The notes below the pieces were generated by a model. That model did not search any database, had not been told where the DNA came from, and saw nothing but the letters and a program-made list of their open reading frames with translations. The position numbers and the translations under genes were made by a program. A stretch of DNA of 64,000 bases from PALSA-1006 sp964532405 (lineage in GTDB: Bacteria; Pseudomonadota; Gammaproteobacteria; Burkholderiales; Gallionellaceae): assembly GCA_964532405.1 (NCBI GenBank), contig CAZHIC010000002.1, positions 74,230 through 138,229 of the forward strand. Reading direction: 5' to 3'. Shown one piece after another: positions 25,855 to 37,107 of this stretch. Within the stretch, counting starts at the first letter, position 1; each line of letters begins with the position of its first letter.

Positions 25855-26136
25855 TTAGTCGTCATCGTCTTCTCCCGCGATGACGCGGCGCGGCACAGTA
25901 GCCGGATCAGCCGTGATGGCACGGTATATCTCCACCCGGTCGCCGGGTTTGAGTGCCGCATCCAGTTGTGCGACTTTACCAAAAATGCCGACTGTACAGG
26001 TCGTAATATCGATGCCCAAAAACTTGCGCAAGATGCCGGATTGCTCGATGGCCTCTTGCACGGACGTCCCTTCCGGCACTTCGATGCGCAGCCAGAGTTG
26101 TTGGGCGGGTTCGGAATAAGCGATACCGATTTGCAT
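25855..26136 (-). CDS. rnfH: RnfH family protein (beta-grasp, ubiquitin-like)
   Basis: A 93-residue protein with the RnfH pattern: IAYSEPAQQLWLRIEVPEG at the start, AIEQSGI, then KPGDRVEIYRAITADP near the end. RnfH is a small beta-grasp protein often linked to rnf or to ratA-smpB genes, with no proven reaction. The tail is strongly acidic (GEDDDD). The usual ratA neighbour is absent here. The 149-nt gap upstream (26137-26285) contains nothing I can support. Confidence 0.88.
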   Translation of the reverse strand: MQIGIAYSEPAQQLWLRIEVPEGTSVQEAIEQSGILRKFLGIDITTCTVGIFGKVAQLDAALKPGDRVEIYRAITADPATVPRRVIAGEDDDD

Positions 26137-26285
26137 GATCTCTGCTAACTTGCGGCCACAGGAATCTGCACTGCGCGTGCAGTATTGCGTCGATCGATTG
26201 AGGGCGCACTGATGGCGGATGCCCCCGATAATGAATTACCCGAGAGCAGCCACCCGGATTTGGGCGTACCTACTGGTCTATTGTT

Positions 26286-27653
26286 TTAGCTTCTACTTTT
26301 GAACAATGCCGCGACTTGTTTTTGCGACTTGTTCGGTGCGGGAGCAGCGGGCTTTTCGTCGATGGGCTTTTCGCTGATCGACGGTTCGTAGGGTTTCGAG
26401 AGCCAATCATCCGCTGATGCAGGCTTGTGGCTATGATGACTACGAGGAGGGACGGGTTTAAGTGGCTTATGATAACTACCACCCGATGCGGAAGAAGTGG
26501 TAACGGCAGGCTCACGCGGAAATTGCCGGTTCAATAATTTTTCAATTTCTACAAGTTTGCGCTCTTCCGTGCCATCTATCAAAGAAACGGCTTCGCCTGA
26601 AGCGCCTGCACGTCCGGTGCGTCCGATGCGATGCACATAGTCTTCGGCGTGCGTCGGCAACTCGAAATTGATGACCAGTGGGAGCTGGTCGATGTCGAGA
26701 CCGCGCGCGGCCACATCGGTCGCCACCAGAGCCAGAATCGTGCCCGCCTTGAAAGCTTCCAACGCCTTGAGACGCTCTTGCTGCGTCTTGTCGCCGTGGA
26801 TAGCGTCGGCGGCAATGCCGCTACGCTCCAATTGTTTGGTGACGTGTGCCGCGCTCAACTTGGTGCGGGTAAAAATCAATACCTGCTTGACGCCGCGCGC
26901 GCGGATCAACTCAACCAAAGCATGAAACTTGTCGTGTTGCTCGACCATGCAGACGGATTGCTTAATATTCTCCCCCGCCGCATTGCGCCGCGCGGTTTCA
27001 ACCGTGACCGGATCAACGAGAAAATCTTGCGCGAGCTTTTTGATGTCTTCGGAGAACGTGGCCGAGAACAGCAGCGTCTGCCGCTGCTTGGGCAGCAGCG
27101 CGAGGATGCGTTTGAGGTCGGGCATGAAGCCCATGTCCAGCATGCGGTCAGCCTCATCCAGAATGAGTATCTGCACTTGATTGAGTTGCAGGTTGCGATT
27201 CTCCACGTGATCCAACAATCTTCCGGGAGTCGCGACCAGAATCTCTACGCCGTTCATCAGCGCGGGCTTTTGCGCCTTGATGTCGGTGCCGCCGTAAACT
27301 ACCGTGGTGCGCAGCGGCACATGCTTGGAATAAGTGACCACACTCTCGTGGACTTGTATCGCCAACTCCCGTGTCGGGGCCAAGATCAATGCACGGATGG
27401 GATGACGGGCGGGCGAAGCGCTGGTACTGGCGTGCGGCAATAGGCGTTGCAACATCGGCAAAGTAAATGCGGCTGTCTTGCCGGTGCCGGTCTGCGCCAT
27501 CGCCATCAAATCGCGTCCCGCGATGACATGCGGAATGGCTTGTGCCTGTATAGGTGTCGGCTCGGTGTAACCCGTTTCCTCGATGGCGCGCAGAATCAGC
27601 GGATCGAGTGCGAGAGAGGAAAAAAGGAGTTTTGTTGCTGAGGATTCGTCCAT
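26286..27653 (-). CDS. rhlE: DEAD-box RNA helicase (RhlE-like)
   Basis: A 455-residue ATP-dependent RNA helicase with all core motifs: Q-motif TPIQAQAIP, AQTGTGKT, PTRELA, TPGRLLD, DEAD, SAT, ARGLDI and HRIGRTGRAG. The basic, low-complexity tail (about 385-455) is typical of RhlE and helps RNA binding in cold or ribosome assembly roles. An ATG at 27665 gives four more residues, but it overlaps TATAAT, a likely -10 box, so I prefer the ATG at 27653. The start is uncertain by these 12 nt. Confidence 0.94.
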   Translation of the reverse strand: MDESSATKLLFSSLALDPLILRAIEETGYTEPTPIQAQAIPHVIAGRDLMAMAQTGTGKTAAFTLPMLQRLLPHASTSASPARHPIRALILAPTRELAIQVHESVVTYSKHVPLRTTVVYGGTDIKAQKPALMNGVEILVATPGRLLDHVENRNLQLNQVQILILDEADRMLDMGFMPDLKRILALLPKQRQTLLFSATFSEDIKKLAQDFLVDPVTVETARRNAAGENIKQSVCMVEQHDKFHALVELIRARGVKQVLIFTRTKLSAAHVTKQLERSGIAADAIHGDKTQQERLKALEAFKAGTILALVATDVAARGLDIDQLPLVINFELPTHAEDYVHRIGRTGRAGASGEAVSLIDGTEERKLVEIEKLLNRQFPREPAVTTSSASGGSYHKPLKPVPPRSHHSHKPASADDWLSKPYEPSISEKPIDEKPAAPAPNKSQKQVAALFKSRS

Positions 27654-27864
27654 AAGTGCGGGCATTATACTGGATTAAGGAGGCGGAGCAGGAATGGCGA
27701 AATATCCTTGGCGGGCCGGAAGGTCATGCTTGGCGTTTGCCGCTTCAGCACATCGGACAAATCGGCTTGCGATGCGGATAAAGTAGGTCGCATAATGAAC
27801 ACGCCCATAAAATTCTGCACATGCGCCGAATCCAGACACACCACCAACAGAGTATCCAGACAAG

Positions 27865-28680
27865 ATGCCCGAACTCCCCGAAGTCGAAACTACTTTGCGC
27901 GGCCTCGCCCCCCATCTGACGGGACAAGTCGTCGCGGACGTCATCATCCGCAACGCGCAATTGCGCTGGCCGATCCCGCATAATCTCAGCCAATTGTTGC
28001 GCGGACAAACCGTGCGCAACTTGCAGCGCCGCGCGAAATATCTGCTCATCGGATTCGATCACGGCACGCTCATTCTGCACCTCGGCATGTCCGGGAGTCT
28101 GCGCATACTCACCACATCTGCGACAGCCGAAAAACACGAGCACTTCGATATGGTATTGGAGAACGGGACGCTCATGCGCTTGCGCGACCCGCGCCGATTT
28201 GGGGCGGTGTTGTGGCATAGCAGCGAGTTGGGCGAACATCCTCTGCTCGCCAAGCTCGGCCCCGAACCACTACGGACAGGATTCGACACCGAACATTTAT
28301 TTCGCGCCACACGCAATCGCAGCGCGGCGATCAAGCTGCTCATCATGGATAGCCATGTGGTGGTCGGTGTAGGCAACATCTACGCCAGCGAAGCTTTGTT
28401 TCGCGCCGGCATCAAACCGCAACTCGCCGCAGGGAAACTCAGCCGCGCCCGCTGCGAAAAACTGGTCGCTGAAATTCGCGCAACGCTAAGCGAGGCCATC
28501 GCGCTGGGCGGCAGCAGTCTGCGCGACTATGTGAACAGCGATGGCAAACAGGGTTATTTCCAACAGCACTATTGGGTATATGGCAGAGCGAACGAGGCCT
28601 GCCGGAAGTGCGGCACTGGTATCAGGCAGATCAAACAAGGGCAACGATCCAGCTTCTATTGCCCGGCCTGCCAGCGCTGA
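27865..28680 (+). CDS. mutM: Formamidopyrimidine-DNA glycosylase
   Basis: A 271-residue bifunctional repair enzyme that removes 8-oxoguanine and cuts the abasic site. The mature N-terminus PELPEVET supplies the catalytic P2 and E3. K60 of the LQRRAKYLL block and the helix-two-turn-helix VGVGNIYASEALF are present. A C-terminal zinc finger (CRKCGTG ... FYCPACQR) completes the fold. It is divergent from rhlE; the 199-nt gap contains no other gene I can support. Confidence 0.97.
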   Translation: MPELPEVETTLRGLAPHLTGQVVADVIIRNAQLRWPIPHNLSQLLRGQTVRNLQRRAKYLLIGFDHGTLILHLGMSGSLRILTTSATAEKHEHFDMVLENGTLMRLRDPRRFGAVLWHSSELGEHPLLAKLGPEPLRTGFDTEHLFRATRNRSAAIKLLIMDSHVVVGVGNIYASEALFRAGIKPQLAAGKLSRARCEKLVAEIRATLSEAIALGGSSLRDYVNSDGKQGYFQQHYWVYGRANEACRKCGTGIRQIKQGQRSSFYCPACQR

Positions 28681-28764
28681 AAACGCTCGCGCCAGGGGAA
28701 ATTTTTCTGCTATATTGGCGCAAACCTCCCTATCTAATCAGCGTTTCTCATACAGGAGTTACTC

Positions 28765-29436
28765 ATGCAAAAACTCATCTTCACTTCGATTTCGTGTGTC
28801 TTGCTTTCAACCACTTCTGCATTGGCAGATGACCCCTCTTCGATTTTCGTTTCCACTTGCGCGGAATGGAAGTCTGCCGTTCCCATCAACACTGAAGCCC
28901 TGGATAAACTGAAGAAAAATGCAGGCAGCGAGAAACCGGCAAGCGGGCAGTCCTACACAAAAAATCAATTCGTCGTTTTGCTCGGAAAAAATCCGGTTGC
29001 GGCAAAAGATGCGCTCGCCAATTACAAAGACAAATTGCCGAAAACGGGCGAAGGCAAAGTGGACTTGAAAGATGTCACGCTCAACGGTTTCAATCTGTCC
29101 GGCATGAATCTGGATAACGTGGATTTTAAAGGTACAGAATTGAACGGGGCCGACCTTTCCGGCGCCAGCTTGCGTGACGCCTCGCTGTACAAGGCAGAAC
29201 TGGAAGGCGCCAATCTCAACAATGCCAATCTTGCGTTTGCAAATTTATCCAAAACCAAGCTCGTCAATGCCAGCCTTTGTCATGCCACGCTGACCTCAGC
29301 CGATCTCGAAGATGCCGTCATCAAAGGGGCTTATTTGAAAGGCGCAAAACTCGATATGGCCAGAAACATTCCCAAGACCCTCTATCCGAACGCCCAGAAC
29401 GTGCTGCAATTCGGGTTGCCCGTGCCAACCGAATAA
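28765..29436 (+). CDS. Exported pentapeptide-repeat protein
   Basis: A 223-residue protein with a signal peptide (cleavage near SALA-DD, residue 21), an alpha-helical region (about 30-95) and then a run of A(D/N)LXX repeats (about 105-195) that should form a quadrilateral beta-helix. The C-terminal NIPKTLYPNAQNVLQFGLP stretch caps the repeats. Function is unknown; it should be periplasmic. A good ribosome site (CAGGAG) precedes the ATG, and a strong terminator follows 16 nt after the stop, so it is a single-gene unit. Confidence 0.85.
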   Translation: MQKLIFTSISCVLLSTTSALADDPSSIFVSTCAEWKSAVPINTEALDKLKKNAGSEKPASGQSYTKNQFVVLLGKNPVAAKDALANYKDKLPKTGEGKVDLKDVTLNGFNLSGMNLDNVDFKGTELNGADLSGASLRDASLYKAELEGANLNNANLAFANLSKTKLVNASLCHATLTSADLEDAVIKGAYLKGAKLDMARNIPKTLYPNAQNVLQFGLPVPTE

Positions 29437-29452
29437 TTGACCCTGTTACTCC

Positions 29453-29491
29453 AAAAGAAAAAAGCGGGGAGCTTCCCCCGCTTTTTTCTTT
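29453..29491. terminator. Strong bidirectional-type terminator
   Basis: AAAGAAAAAAGCGGGG ... CCCCGCTTTTTTCTTT pairs over about 16 bp with a tiny loop (AGCTT). The A-run and T-run flank a GC stem, so it can end the pentapeptide gene on the plus strand and the diguanylate cyclase gene on the minus strand. Confidence 0.9.
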
Positions 29492-29559
29492 GGGCTGCAT
29501 GTTCACGCCTTATGCTTGTAGATACCCAGACCACCCGCCCCGGCAAACTATAATTTTCG

Positions 29560-31923
29560 TTAGCGCACTCCGTGCGCCAGCAAATATTTTGCCAGCGGTA
29601 TGTCCGAATAATGGATGTGATTGAGCAGCCAATCCTTGATCGACTGCAACGCCAGCAGGTCGCCGCCCTGCATCAGACGCGATTTGAAATGTACCGCCTC
29701 TTCCACCAGATGCGCGTGCTCTTGCTCGTGTTGTACCACTTCGGGATAGCCGTATTGCTCCATCAGGCGATTTTCCGTCGCGAAATGGAATGCCGTGAAC
29801 GCGAGCAATTCGTCGTACAGGCGCAAGGTCGTGTCATCGCCTTCTTTATTCTTGATCGCGCCATTCAAACGATTGACCAGCCGCACCAATTCACGATGCT
29901 GCTCGTCGATCTCGACTACGCCAGCATGATGCGCGCTATCGAACACGATCCACGCTTCGGCATCGCTCACCGCAACCGGGGTTCCGCCGAAATAGGTATA
30001 GGTGTTCTTTCCCTTATGCTTGCTCTCATACATCGCGGCGTCGGCCGCGGCCAACAGGCTGTCCATCTCGTCGCCATTGTCGGGATAGACGCTGATTCCC
30101 ATGCTTGCACCCACCGCGCACTCCTGCCCGTCCGGCAACACCATCGTCTGCGCGAACGCCTGCAATACCTGCTCCGCAATTCTCTCGATCTCTGCCGGGC
30201 TATCCAGCTCACCCACGATGATCGCGAACTCGTCCCCTCCCAAACGGGCAACCGTATCCACCGCACGCAGACAGGCCAGCAAGCGCTGCGCGACCATCTT
30301 CAACACGGCGTCTCCCGCCCCGTGCCCGTACATATCGTTGATCGGTTTAAAACCATCCAGATCGAGGAACAACAAAGCCACATGTTTGTGGCTGCGTCTG
30401 GCTTGCGACATGCTTTGCGACAATCTGTCGAAAAACAAGGCGCGATTGGGCAGGCCGGTCAGCTTGTCGTGATAGGCCATGAAGCTGATCTGCTGTTCTG
30501 TCCGTTTGCTTTCGGTGATGTCCTGTATGGCGCTGATGAAGTAATCCGGCTCCCTCTTTTCATCGCGTACTAACGAGACTTGTATTGTTCCCCACAACAC
30601 TCTGCCATCTTTATGGATATAACGTTTATCGATCTTGAAATCTTCAAGCTCTCCGTCGAGCATTTTTTTCACCTGCGAATTGCCCGACTCCAAGTCGTCC
30701 AGATGCGTAATCTGCTGCCAACTCAGATGTTGTGACGACACCTCTTCCCGGCTATAACCGAACAGGCTGCACCATGCGTCATTGACTTCAATCAATTCGC
30801 CTTTGAGCGAATTGCGCACCATAGGCAGGGAGGTATGTTCAAAGACCATGCGAAAACGCTTATCCGCCTCTATTTGCAGGACATCGGCACGCACGCGCTC
30901 TTTCAGAATTGCCGCATCCGCCGCCACCTGTTCACTCCGCCACCATTGCCAGAACCATGCCCCGCCGAGAGCGAAGATAAAAATCACCAACAGCGTGGCG
31001 AGTAGCTCGATGCGATTCACCAGCGCATAAGCTTCATCCTCGGACACTTTAGAGATCAACACCCAGGGCGTGCCCGCGATCGGGGTGGCAAATGACAGCA
31101 CCTGAACTCCCGTATAGTCGTGCGCGTGTTCCAGCAAACCGTTCTTGCCCGATACGGCTTGCGCGGCGTCCAGATCGGCGGAGCTCAGGGGAAAGCTGAA
31201 TGTCATCGGCGCATCTTCACGCTGGCGCAACTTATTCAGAAAAAGCACCCGATCGCCCTCGGCACGAACCAACTGCACCTCCGCGCTCTTGCTAGCCACG
31301 GACTGCGTCTCGATCACCGGAAACAAATAAGTCGATGGATTCTCCGTAAAATATATCGCCCCGACAGATTTTTCGCCCACGCTCAACGCGCTCATAAAAC
31401 CCAATCCCATGGGCAAATCGGGATCGGCATGGCGATGCAAGTCGATCATGCTCATCTGTCGGAAACTCATGGCGCGACGCGCATACTCGGTCAGATTCTC
31501 TTCATGATCGACACGCTTCCCGGCATGCAATACGAGCAGGCCATGCGCATCGTAAAGCGAAATGGAATGGTAGTGATGGGAGTCGATGAATGCGTCCAGC
31601 CGCTTCGCAATGCGTTCGCGCTGAAGCCCGTTTTTTTTGCCGGACAATATCCATTGCTCGACATCGCGCGGAAAATAGGGGTCGTCGGAAAGTGTTTTGA
31701 TGTCCGAGTGGCGGTCATCCAGCCAATCTTTTATCTGATTAGCTTTGAGTTTGCCGATGGCCGCGATCTGCTCTTTCTGATCTGCTTTTACGGCGTCGCG
31801 CAAATTTAAAAAGACGAGGTTGCCTGCCACCACCAAGGCAGCCGCAAGAGCCAGCAATGCCAGCAACAGTTTAAACCCCGGCTTGAAGCGCAGTTGTTCG
31901 GTGATGGTGATTTTAGGCTCCAT
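29560..31923 (-). CDS. Membrane diguanylate cyclase with PAS and C-terminal hemerythrin domain
   Basis: A 787-residue sensor: TM helix (about 17-40), periplasmic sensing region (about 41-303), TM helix (about 305-327), PAS domain (about 355-475), GGDEF domain (about 480-645) and bacteriohemerythrin domain (about 655-785). GGDEF at 562-566 is intact and an RxxD product-inhibition site lies at 553-556, so it should make c-di-GMP. The hemerythrin has all seven di-iron ligands in pattern: H676, H713/E717, H732/H736, H769/D774. It can therefore bind O2 or sense iron/redox next to the cyclase. It is monocistronic between two terminators. Confidence 0.93.
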   Translation of the reverse strand: MEPKITITEQLRFKPGFKLLLALLALAAALVVAGNLVFLNLRDAVKADQKEQIAAIGKLKANQIKDWLDDRHSDIKTLSDDPYFPRDVEQWILSGKKNGLQRERIAKRLDAFIDSHHYHSISLYDAHGLLVLHAGKRVDHEENLTEYARRAMSFRQMSMIDLHRHADPDLPMGLGFMSALSVGEKSVGAIYFTENPSTYLFPVIETQSVASKSAEVQLVRAEGDRVLFLNKLRQREDAPMTFSFPLSSADLDAAQAVSGKNGLLEHAHDYTGVQVLSFATPIAGTPWVLISKVSEDEAYALVNRIELLATLLVIFIFALGGAWFWQWWRSEQVAADAAILKERVRADVLQIEADKRFRMVFEHTSLPMVRNSLKGELIEVNDAWCSLFGYSREEVSSQHLSWQQITHLDDLESGNSQVKKMLDGELEDFKIDKRYIHKDGRVLWGTIQVSLVRDEKREPDYFISAIQDITESKRTEQQISFMAYHDKLTGLPNRALFFDRLSQSMSQARRSHKHVALLFLDLDGFKPINDMYGHGAGDAVLKMVAQRLLACLRAVDTVARLGGDEFAIIVGELDSPAEIERIAEQVLQAFAQTMVLPDGQECAVGASMGISVYPDNGDEMDSLLAAADAAMYESKHKGKNTYTYFGGTPVAVSDAEAWIVFDSAHHAGVVEIDEQHRELVRLVNRLNGAIKNKEGDDTTLRLYDELLAFTAFHFATENRLMEQYGYPEVVQHEQEHAHLVEEAVHFKSRLMQGGDLLALQSIKDWLLNHIHYSDIPLAKYLLAHGVR

Positions 31924-32008
31924 GCGGGGCGGCAGACTGCCTGTTCGATATATTTTTATTTGCGCTCAATCCTGCATTTGCCAGTAAACATTTCGAGCTT
32001 TATAAACA

Positions 32009-32037
32009 CAAAACCCGCTTGAAAAAACGGGCCTTGC
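32009..32037 (-). terminator. Weak hairpin downstream of the ferredoxin gene
   Basis: On the minus strand CCCG-TTTTTTCAAG-CGGG is followed by TTTTG. The stem is short (4-5 bp), so this is only a possible terminator for the rsmD-coaD-ferredoxin transcript. Confidence 0.3.
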
Positions 32038-32054
32038 GTCAATCGGAGAAGAGA

Positions 32055-33331
<1,277 letters not shown>

Positions 33332-33335
<4 letters not shown>

Positions 33336-34681
33336 TTTCCGCTCTCCGTTTTGTTTTCCGGTGCGCCGACGATCACGGTCGCCATCGCATCGGGATGAAT
33401 GCGCCGTTTGAAGGCATCGCGTATCTGTGCAGCCGTCACTTTGTCCACCTTGGCGGTGAAGTCGTCCAAATACGTCAGTGGCAAGTTATAGAAACCGATC
33501 ACGCTCAGGTAATCGAGTATCTTTCTGTTGCTGTCGATACGCAGCGGGAAGCCGCCGATGATGTTATCTTTGGCGGCTTTGAGCTCTTTCTCCGTCACGC
33601 CTTTGTCCACAAATTCACGCAAGGTGGCGCGCGTCAACTTGAGCGCCTCATCCGCCTGCTCCTTCTTGGTTTGCAAGCCGACTTGAAATGCGCCCGGTTG
33701 CTGCATCGGCATGAAATAACTGTAGACGCTGTAGGCCATGCCGCGCTTTTCGCGTATCTCGTGCATCAAACGCGACACGAACCCGCCCCCGCCCAGAATG
33801 TAGTTGCCGACATACAGCGGGAAGTAATCGGGGTCGTTGCGCGCGATGCCCGGCGTGCCGATGAGAATATGGCTCTGGCTGGCAGGGTGCGCGATGCGCT
33901 GCTCGCTGGCTTGAATCAGTGCCGTCACCGGAGCGATGCGTGTGCTCGCCCCGCCCGCCGGCAAACTCGCGGTAAGCTGCTGTGCGATAGCTTCGGCTTG
34001 CGCGCGCGTGATGTCACCCATCAACGCCACCACCGCTGCGCTCGCGCCGTAATGCGCCCGGTAAAAATTCTCCAAATCGCCACGCTGAATTTTTTCCACA
34101 TCGGCGACTTCGGCTGACCACCCGTATGGATGCGTGCCGAATACCACCTTGCCGAACGCCTTGGCGGCAATGCTTTCCGGCTTGGTCTCGGCTTCCTTCA
34201 ACGCGGCGATCAGGCGCACCTTCTCGCGTGTCAGTACCGCTTCGGGAAATTGTGGTTGCTGCAACACGCGCGCCAGAATATCCAATGCCACATCGCGCTG
34301 CGCCGCACTGCTCAAGGTGCGCAGACTCAAACCGGAACGATCCGCATCGAAGCGACCGCCCAGTTGCGCGCCGATGTCGGCCAATTTGCGCGCGATGTCG
34401 TCTTCGCTCAGCCCCTCCGCGCCGAGGTTCAGCAAACCGTTGGTCAGCCCAGCCACTCCCTGTTTGGCGGCATCGTCAAAGCCGCTGCCTGCCGCGAAAT
34501 CCACCGCCACATCCAGCATCGGCAAATCGTGGTCTTCCACGAAATACACCTGCGCGCCCGAAGGGGCTTGCCAGTGCTGAATCGCTGGAGAGGCAAAAGC
34601 ATTACCGGACAAGACGGTTAGCGCCGTGAGAGCAAATAATGCAAGCAATGTACGGAATTGCAATTTCAAATTAGTGAACAT
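33332..34681 (-). CDS. M16-family peptidase homologue, non-catalytic partner
   Basis: A 449-residue M16 protein with a signal peptide (about 1-30) and the two-domain fold, but no zinc-binding HxxEH: the site reads GVAGLTNGLLNLG. Such subunits pair with a catalytic M16 partner, here the gene just upstream. The ATG at 34681 has GGAGGAG ahead of it and overlaps the partner's stop by 11 nt; an in-frame ATG at 34699 is less likely. Location: periplasm or inner-membrane surface. Substrate unknown. Confidence 0.9.
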
Positions 34682-36035
34682 GGAGCGCTCCTCCGGCATG
34701 TTTGGATTTATCCGAAAGCGGCTGCGGGTCGAGCACCGCCACGGTGAGGTTGTCGTCTTTCAGAATATCGCGAGCCACGTCCTGCACTTGTTGCGCGCTG
34801 ACCTCCTGGATTTTTTTCAGCATCACGGGTATCGCCTGATGACCCAGCCCGATGCTTTCCAACTGCCCGATCTGCATGGCCTGATAAAACACCGAATCAC
34901 GTTTATAAACTTCGTTCGCGGTGACTTGCGACTTGACCCGTTGCAACTCTTCTGCGCTCACCCCATCGCGTACCAGCTTGACCAATTGCTCGCGCAACGC
35001 GGCCTCCAGCTCGGCCACCGTCTTGCCTTCCGACGGCGTGCCTTCCAAGGTGAACATACCCGGTCCGCGCGCCGTGTTGTCATACCCGGCACCGATCTCG
35101 CTGGCGATCTGCTGTTCGCGCACCAGCGCCTTATTCAGCCGCGCCGATTCATTGCCATCCAACACGCCTGCCAATACTTCGAGCGCATACGGCACGCTGT
35201 CTTTTTCCGCATCGCGCAAGGTCGGCGCGTGATACGCCATGATGAGGTGCGGCAGTTGCGCGGGGGCTTTTACTGTGATGCGTTTGATGCCGAGTTGCGG
35301 CGGCTCACTATAGGCTTTGCGCGCGGGCAATGAGCGCTTGGGTATCTTGCCGTAGTAGTGCTGCGCCAAGGCGAACACTTCATGCGCTTGCACATCTCCG
35401 GCAACCACCAGCACCGCATTGTTGGGGACATACCAAGTCTTGTACCATTCCTGTGCGTCGCCCGCCGACATCGCCAGCAGATCGTTCATCCAGCCGATGA
35501 TGGGATGCTGATAGGGATGCTCCTGATAGGCCGCCGCCATGAGCTTTTCGTACATGAGCGCATGCGGTTCGTCATCGGTGCGCATGCGCCGCTCTTCCAT
35601 CACCACTTTAATCTCTTTTTTGAATTCTTTTGCCGTCAATTGCAGGTTATGCATGCGGTCGGACTCCAGCTGCATCGCCAAGGGCAGCTTGGACTTGTGC
35701 ATCTGCTGGAAATAGGCGGTGTAGTCGTAACTGGTAAAAGCGTTCTCGCGTCCACCGGCAGCGGCGATGCGCTTGGAAAACTCGCCCGCCGGCACCGTTT
35801 TAGTGCCTTTGAACATCATGTGTTCCAACACATGCGCCACGCCCGTGGTGCCGGTGCGCTCGTCCATGCTGCCGGCGCGATACCAGATTTGCTGCACCAG
35901 AACGGGCGCACGATGGTCCTCTTTGACGATGACTTTAAGGCCATTGCTTAACGTCTGCTCGAACACCTCGGCGTGTACGGAAAAAACCGATAGCAACAAC
36001 AGCCCGCTCAAATTTATCAACAAACCTACGCGCAT
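34671..36035 (-). CDS. M16-family zinc metallopeptidase, catalytic
   Basis: A 454-residue exported peptidase (signal peptide about 1-22) with the inverted zinc site HVLEHMMFKGT (HxxEH) and the downstream glutamate about 76 residues later. It resembles the mitochondrial processing peptidase fold. With the inactive partner encoded downstream it likely forms a heterodimer that degrades or processes exported peptides. It is divergent from ftsY, a common betaproteobacterial order. Confidence 0.93.
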   Translation of the reverse strand: MRVGLLINLSGLLLLSVFSVHAEVFEQTLSNGLKVIVKEDHRAPVLVQQIWYRAGSMDERTGTTGVAHVLEHMMFKGTKTVPAGEFSKRIAAAGGRENAFTSYDYTAYFQQMHKSKLPLAMQLESDRMHNLQLTAKEFKKEIKVVMEERRMRTDDEPHALMYEKLMAAAYQEHPYQHPIIGWMNDLLAMSAGDAQEWYKTWYVPNNAVLVVAGDVQAHEVFALAQHYYGKIPKRSLPARKAYSEPPQLGIKRITVKAPAQLPHLIMAYHAPTLRDAEKDSVPYALEVLAGVLDGNESARLNKALVREQQIASEIGAGYDNTARGPGMFTLEGTPSEGKTVAELEAALREQLVKLVRDGVSAEELQRVKSQVTANEVYKRDSVFYQAMQIGQLESIGLGHQAIPVMLKKIQEVSAQQVQDVARDILKDDNLTVAVLDPQPLSDKSKHAGGALHVH

Positions 36036-36153
36036 ATTTCTAGCCCAAGTCAGATCAATCGGAATAAAATAGCGGCGACAGCAAAGCGCCGCCGTAGAGG
36101 GCGCGTATTATGCGCCATATTACAGTACTTAAACCACCCGCCGACACGACGAA

Positions 36154-37107
36154 ATGTTTGGTTTCTTAAAAAAATCTCCCCCTGCGGACACGCCCGAAAA
36201 CACCAGTTGGCTGGCTCGTTTAAAAAACGGGCTGGCGCGCACAGGCAGCCAACTTTCCGAGCTGCTGAGTCGCGGCGGACGCATCGACGACGAGCTTTAC
36301 GAGGAACTAGAAACCATCCTGATCACCTCGGACGTCGGCATGGATGCCACGCGCCTGCTGCTTGCCGATGTGCGCCGCCAAGTGAAAGAACAAAAACTCA
36401 CCGAAGCGGTGCAATTGAAAGAAGCCCTTGCGCACGCTTTGCTAAACTTATTGAAACCCCTTGCACAACCGTTAGTCACAGACGGCCACAAACCTTTTGT
36501 CATCATGCTATGCGGCGTGAATGGCGCAGGCAAAACCACTTCTATCGGCAAGCTGGCGAAACATTTCCAGACGCAAGGCAAGTCGGTGTTGCTCGCCGCG
36601 GGCGACACCTTTCGTGCGGCAGCGCGGGAACAATTGATGGAATGGGGGGCGCGCAACAATGTCACGGTCATCGCGCAGCAAAGCGGCGACGCGGCGGCGG
36701 TGATTTTCGATGCGGTACACGCAGCCCAAGCGCGCGGTATCGACGTGGTGCTGGCAGATACTGCCGGACGCCTAACTACGCAGGCGCATCTGATGGAAGA
36801 GATCAAGAAAGTGAAGCGCGTCATCGCCAAGGCGCTGCCCGATGCACCGCACGAAGTGCTGCTGGTGCTGGATGCCAACACCGGACAGAACGCGTTAAGC
36901 CAGGTCAAAGCTTTCGATGAAGCCTTGGACGTGACCGGCCTGATACTCACCAAGCTGGACGGCACAGCCAAGGGCGGGGTGATCGCCGCCATCGCCAAGG
37001 CGCACCCCATCCCCGTGCGCTTTATCGGCGTGGGCGAGGGCTTGGACGACCTGCGCCCGTTCGTTGCCGAGGATTTTGTTGCGGCATTGCTGGGAATGGG
37101 AGCGTGA
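36154..37107 (+). CDS. ftsY: Signal recognition particle receptor
   Basis: A 317-residue SRP GTPase that docks ribosome-nascent chain complexes at the membrane. The NG domain shows GVNGAGKTTSIGKLA (P-loop), DTFRAAAREQL, DTAGR and TKLDGTAKGG. The acidic A domain is short. In most proteobacteria ftsE follows directly; here a diguanylate cyclase gene is inserted, its ATG overlapping the ftsY stop as TGATG-type coupling. Confidence 0.97.
   Translation: MFGFLKKSPPADTPENTSWLARLKNGLARTGSQLSELLSRGGRIDDELYEELETILITSDVGMDATRLLLADVRRQVKEQKLTEAVQLKEALAHALLNLLKPLAQPLVTDGHKPFVIMLCGVNGAGKTTSIGKLAKHFQTQGKSVLLAAGDTFRAAAREQLMEWGARNNVTVIAQQSGDAAAVIFDAVHAAQARGIDVVLADTAGRLTTQAHLMEEIKKVKRVIAKALPDAPHEVLLVLDANTGQNALSQVKAFDEALDVTGLILTKLDGTAKGGVIAAIAKAHPIPVRFIGVGEGLDDLRPFVAEDFVAALLGMGA

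Noticed and set aside
27665..27847. Small minus-strand frame upstream of rhlE
   Set aside because: No ribosome site, no recognisable family, and it lies in the promoter gap between rhlE and mutM.
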